A DNA stretch of 17,902 nucleotides from Verrucomicrobiia bacterium. Its GTDB lineage: Bacteria > Verrucomicrobiota > Verrucomicrobiia > Verrucomicrobiales > Akkermansiaceae. The notes below the pieces were generated by a model, which saw only the letters and a list, made by a program, of their open reading frames with translations, made no database searches and was not told where the DNA came from. The stretch spans positions 1-17,902 of the forward strand of contig CANHKJ010000033.1 in the NCBI GenBank assembly GCA_947460915.1. Direction: 5' to 3'. The translations under genes and the position numbers were made by a program. Below, one piece after another: positions 15,419 to 17,902 of the stretch (position 1 is its first letter; each line of letters starts with the position of its first letter).

Positions 15419-15446
15419 GTGACAATCCGTAGCAGCATGCTAGCCT
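15419..15446 (+). promoter_or_regulatory. Candidate promoter of the CDGSH gene
   Basis: GTGACA, a 16-bp spacer and TAGCCT (in CATGCTAGCCTT) precede the ATG at 15453 by six bases after the -10 box. Transcription would begin at or within a base or two of the ATG, implying a leaderless mRNA. It shares GCTAGCCTT with the sufE box. Confidence 0.45.
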
Positions 15447-15452
15447 TCTCCC

Positions 15453-15707
15453 ATGGCTGAACAACCGATTATTGTCGCGAGAAAATCACTAGCACTCGAA
15501 GTAGAACCAGGCACTCATTGGTGGTGCTCTTGTGGTCGCAGTTCCAATCAACCCTTCTGCGATGGCTCGCACAAAGGCACGGGACTCCAAGCATTGAAAT
15601 TCGAAGTCACTGAGAAAAAAACATTCTATTTTTGTCAATGCAAGCACACCAAAAATCCGCCTTTCTGCGACGGCAGCCACAAAACACTGCCTGCTGATCC
15701 TGCCTAA
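15453..15707 (+). CDS. Tandem CDGSH iron-sulfur protein
   Basis: An 84-residue protein with two CDGSH motifs. The first is WCSCGRSSNQPFCDGSHK (about 24-41) and the second FCQCKHTKNPPFCDGSHK (about 60-77). Each supplies three Cys and one His for a 2Fe-2S cluster, as in the mitoNEET family; small bacterial tandem versions bind two clusters. It has no membrane anchor or signal peptide and should be cytoplasmic. The exact role of bacterial members is mostly electron transfer or cluster donation and is not settled. DUF58 follows after 6 bp, so the two are probably co-transcribed. It is separated from gpsA by 75 bp containing a promoter-like sequence. Confidence 0.93.
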   Translation: MAEQPIIVARKSLALEVEPGTHWWCSCGRSSNQPFCDGSHKGTGLQALKFEVTEKKTFYFCQCKHTKNPPFCDGSHKTLPADPA

Positions 15708-15713
15708 CAAAAA

Positions 15714-16604
15714 TTGGATCTCGCCGTGACCACTGAGGAACTGCAGATTTGTCATCAACGTGCCATCGCAACGTCGGCGCGCGTCCGACTCCCCTTGCAT
15801 TCGCACGTCTGGAAAGGACAGTCCGGCGAGTTTGCAGGAGCGGGCACGGGATCTTCGCTCGACTTCCAAGACCATCGCATTTACGTGCCTGGCGATGACC
15901 CTCGGCACATCAATTGGCAAGCCTATGCACGCACGGGCTCTTACTCGATGAAGCTATATCGAGAAGAAGTGCGCCCAGTCATCGACCTCATCTTCGATGT
16001 CTCGCCATCGATGTTTTTTGATCCGATCAAAGCAACACGCTCATGCGATTTGTTTTATCTATGTGTTGAATCGGCACAACGCTCTGGCGCCTCGCTACAA
16101 ATTCATCTGATTCAAGGAGATGCCCACCGCCAAATCCCCTACGAAGCCGTAGCGACTCATCATTGGTGGCAACAAGTTTCACAACTCACTCCCTCCGATC
16201 CCGCACAAGCACCCCAGTTGCAACTTGTCAAAGTCCGCGCCAACGCCATTCGCCTCTTGGTTTCCGATCTACTGTTTTCAGGGGAGCCTGAGCCGATTCT
16301 CCGCGCCTTGCATCAACGCCAAGGAAGCGGCATTGTTCTCGCTCCCTATTTGCAATCGGAAGTCGATCCTGCGTGGGACGGCAACTATGAGTTCATCGAT
16401 GCCGAAAAACAAACTCGCCACCCACACCGCATCGAGGCGGCAACGCTCAAACGCTACAAAGCGGCATACTTGCAGCATTTTTCTCTGTGGAAACAAGCCG
16501 CGCAACGCCATCAAGTGATCATGGCACGCGTCCCCTCCGAGCTCGAAATCCTCAAAGCCTTGCACGCCGAAGCCATCGTCCAAAAAGCTCTCGAAACTCA
16601 TTGA
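15714..16604 (+). CDS. DUF58 domain protein
   Basis: A 296-residue DUF58 protein. The hallmark region DHRIYVPGDDPRHINW lies at about 53-68, followed by ARTGSYSMKLYREE (72-85) and a vWA-like strand with DVSPSM (95-100), a possible metal-ion-dependent adhesion motif (DxSxS relaxed to DVSPS). DUF58 proteins usually work with a MoxR-family AAA+ ATPase in chaperone-like or cell-envelope complexes; none is in this window, so this copy is detached from that context. The start is uncertain: TTG at 15714 gives MDLAVTTEEL, while GTG at 15726 gives a product four residues shorter. Neither has a clear ribosome-binding site. No transmembrane helix is seen. It follows the CDGSH gene by 6 bp. Confidence 0.88.
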   Translation: MDLAVTTEELQICHQRAIATSARVRLPLHSHVWKGQSGEFAGAGTGSSLDFQDHRIYVPGDDPRHINWQAYARTGSYSMKLYREEVRPVIDLIFDVSPSMFFDPIKATRSCDLFYLCVESAQRSGASLQIHLIQGDAHRQIPYEAVATHHWWQQVSQLTPSDPAQAPQLQLVKVRANAIRLLVSDLLFSGEPEPILRALHQRQGSGIVLAPYLQSEVDPAWDGNYEFIDAEKQTRHPHRIEAATLKRYKAAYLQHFSLWKQAAQRHQVIMARVPSELEILKALHAEAIVQKALETH

Positions 16605-16653
16605 TCGGCTCGCTTGCGCCGATTGCTGATGCACTCGCACTATACGAGCATCA
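16604..16653 (+). terminator. Two consecutive hairpins after the DUF58 gene
   Basis: ATCGGC (16604-16609) pairs with GCCGAT (16618-16623). Right after it, TGATG-CA-CTCG (16627-16637) pairs with CGAG-CATCA (16645-16653) with a 2-nt bulge. Neither is followed by a T-run, so they are at best an atypical terminator pair, or operators for the cytochrome gene. A TATAAT at 16662-16667, without a recognisable -35, could be the -10 of that gene. The rest of the 129-bp gap shows nothing else clear. Confidence 0.3.
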
Positions 16654-16733
16654 TGGGCATTTATAATGAAAAGACCTCAGGTTAATAGACACTAGCTAAC
16701 AGCGAACATCGAGCATCCAGCCGCCTTATCCAT

Positions 16734-17902
16734 ATGAAATTGCATTTATTGTTCACGTTGATCATCTGCAGTATGGCCTATGCTCTACCGCCGGCAATCC
16801 TAGGCTTGCATGGCAAGCATGCTCTCGATGAGTCTCAAACTGGTGAACTGTTGATCGGCGAGCTCCGTTGTGCCGCGTGTCATGATGGCATTGAGGTAAA
16901 TCACATGAAGCAGTCTCCCGATCTCTCGAATGTCGGAAATCGTTTGACGTCAGATTTCATCAAACGTTTTGTCGCGGATCCTGCGACCGTTCATCCCGGT
17001 ACGACCATGCCGCAAGTTCTGGGCACCGTTCGACCAGAAGAACGCACGGCCATCGCCGCTGACATTGCCGCCTATTTGGGCACGATGAAAAATGGTCCAG
17101 CACCGAGTTTGCCCGAAGGCGAAATTGATCCTTATGATGGCAAGGAGTTGTTTCATAGCATCGGCTGTGTGGCGTGTCATTCGCCGCGCAATGAAGCGCA
17201 ACAGGAAGTGATCAAAGAAGGCGCGATTTCCTTGACGCACATACCTGGAAAATATGCGCCTGCTGCACTCGGAGAATTTCTGCTAGCCCCACTCGAAGTC
17301 CGGCCATCGGGCCGCATGCCTGACATGAAACTCAGTAGCATGGAAGCTCATTCGCTGGCCGCATATCTCGAAGGCGCGAATCAAAAACCGGCTGCAACCG
17401 AAAATCATGCCGAGCGAGTTGCAGCCGGAAAGAAGGCTTTTGAAACCTTCAAGTGCAATGCTTGTCACCTAACAGATAATGAACCTCTGAAAATTCCCTT
17501 GCCCGCAAAACCTCGCAGCGAGTGGAACCTCCAGAACGGATGTCTATCAGAGCAACCCAATGCCGCGCCGCATTTTTCCTTAAGCGATGCCCAACGCGCA
17601 GCGATTCGTAAGGCTCTAGAAAAGCCGATACCACAGACTCCCAGCACAGCGATTCATGCCCATCTCACCCGCATGAATTGCATCGCTTGCCATGTCCGCG
17701 ATGACTTTGGTGGTGTGTCCACCAAGCTGGACAGCTTTTTTCATTCGAGCGAAGAAGCATTGGGGAATGAATCGCGCATTCCGCCACCGCTTACAATGGT
17801 AGGTGCCAAATTGCGCACCGAATGGCTCAAGAAAGTTCTCTACGATGGCGCTAGCGTTCGACCATATATGAAAACGCGCATGCCGCAATTCGGCAGCCTC
17901 GG
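16734..17902 (+). CDS. Exported multi-haem c-type cytochrome (3' end outside window)
   Basis: The frame opens at ATG 16734 and stays open to the window edge (389 codons seen). A short signal peptide (MKLHLLFTLIICSMAYA) indicates export, as haem c is attached outside the cytoplasm. Four CxxCH haem-binding motifs are visible: CAACH (46-50), CVACH (145-149), CNACH (241-245) and CIACH (316-320). Possible Met axial ligands lie in TTMPQ, GRMPDM and TRMPQF. The repeating layout (CxxCH, then a 'MP' motif, then a helix such as AAYL) suggests consecutive cytochrome-c-like domains about 75-100 residues apart, as in the large cytochrome and PSCyt-type proteins of Planctomycetes and Verrucomicrobia. It is probably a periplasmic electron carrier or the N-terminal part of a larger oxidoreductase. 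The missing C terminus prevents a finer assignment. Confidence 0.88.
   Translation, partial: MKLHLLFTLIICSMAYALPPAILGLHGKHALDESQTGELLIGELRCAACHDGIEVNHMKQSPDLSNVGNRLTSDFIKRFVADPATVHPGTTMPQVLGTVRPEERTAIAADIAAYLGTMKNGPAPSLPEGEIDPYDGKELFHSIGCVACHSPRNEAQQEVIKEGAISLTHIPGKYAPAALGEFLLAPLEVRPSGRMPDMKLSSMEAHSLAAYLEGANQKPAATENHAERVAAGKKAFETFKCNACHLTDNEPLKIPLPAKPRSEWNLQNGCLSEQPNAAPHFSLSDAQRAAIRKALEKPIPQTPSTAIHAHLTRMNCIACHVRDDFGGVSTKLDSFFHSSEEALGNESRIPPPLTMVGAKLRTEWLKKVLYDGASVRPYMKTRMPQFGSL

Noticed and set aside
1..17902. CRISPR array, tRNA or rRNA genes, transposase genes
   Set aside because: No regular spacer-repeat arrangement, no cloverleaf or rRNA signature and no transposase motifs were noticed by eye. 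The repetitive look of 5400-7900 is the YD-repeat coding pattern.

Overview
The window looks like a chromosomal segment of a Verrucomicrobiota-type (PVC superphylum) bacterium. The clues are an LL-diaminopimelate aminotransferase (dapL), a haem-c protein of the multi-CxxCH kind common in Planctomycetes and Verrucomicrobia, exported proteins with a 'Y-VQ-S-DL-NW' module and DxDxDG repeats, and near absence of Shine-Dalgarno sequences. All supported genes lie on the + strand. The taxon is inferred from gene content only.

Left part (1-1042): one hypothetical gene, then a gap holding a strong candidate structured RNA. It has a TATAAT box, a long rod-shaped foldback and a U-tract terminator, and is either a stand-alone small RNA or an attenuating leader for the genes that follow.

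Middle part (1043-11060): an Rhs/YD-repeat polymorphic-toxin locus. Two signal-peptide proteins (1043-1951, 1948-2628; ATGA overlap) precede a 2072-residue secreted Rhs protein (2641-8859) with a transglutaminase-like N-terminal domain, about thirty YD repeats, a C-terminal Rhs core ending in DPFGL, a hydrophobic pretoxin segment and a variable toxin tip. A probable immunity gene (8856-9179) overlaps its stop codon. A spare cassette follows: a second copy of the core tip (from 9684) carrying another toxin end, and a 58-residue candidate immunity gene (10464-10640). Two diverged direct repeats (9190-9520 and 10642-11060) bracket the cassette. This is the most interesting region.

Right part (11151-17902): housekeeping genes in close order. 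They are dapL (lysine/peptidoglycan precursor), pdxH (PLP synthesis), sufE (Fe-S sulfur transfer), plsY-gpsA (glycerol-3-phosphate supply and its first acylation), a tandem CDGSH Fe-S protein, a DUF58 protein and an exported multi-haem protein cut by the window end. PdxH makes the PLP that DapL uses and that SufE's usual cysteine-desulfurase partner needs. Three of these genes share a CTAG-containing -10-like box so close to the start codon that their mRNAs may be leaderless.

No tRNA, rRNA, CRISPR array or transposase gene was seen.
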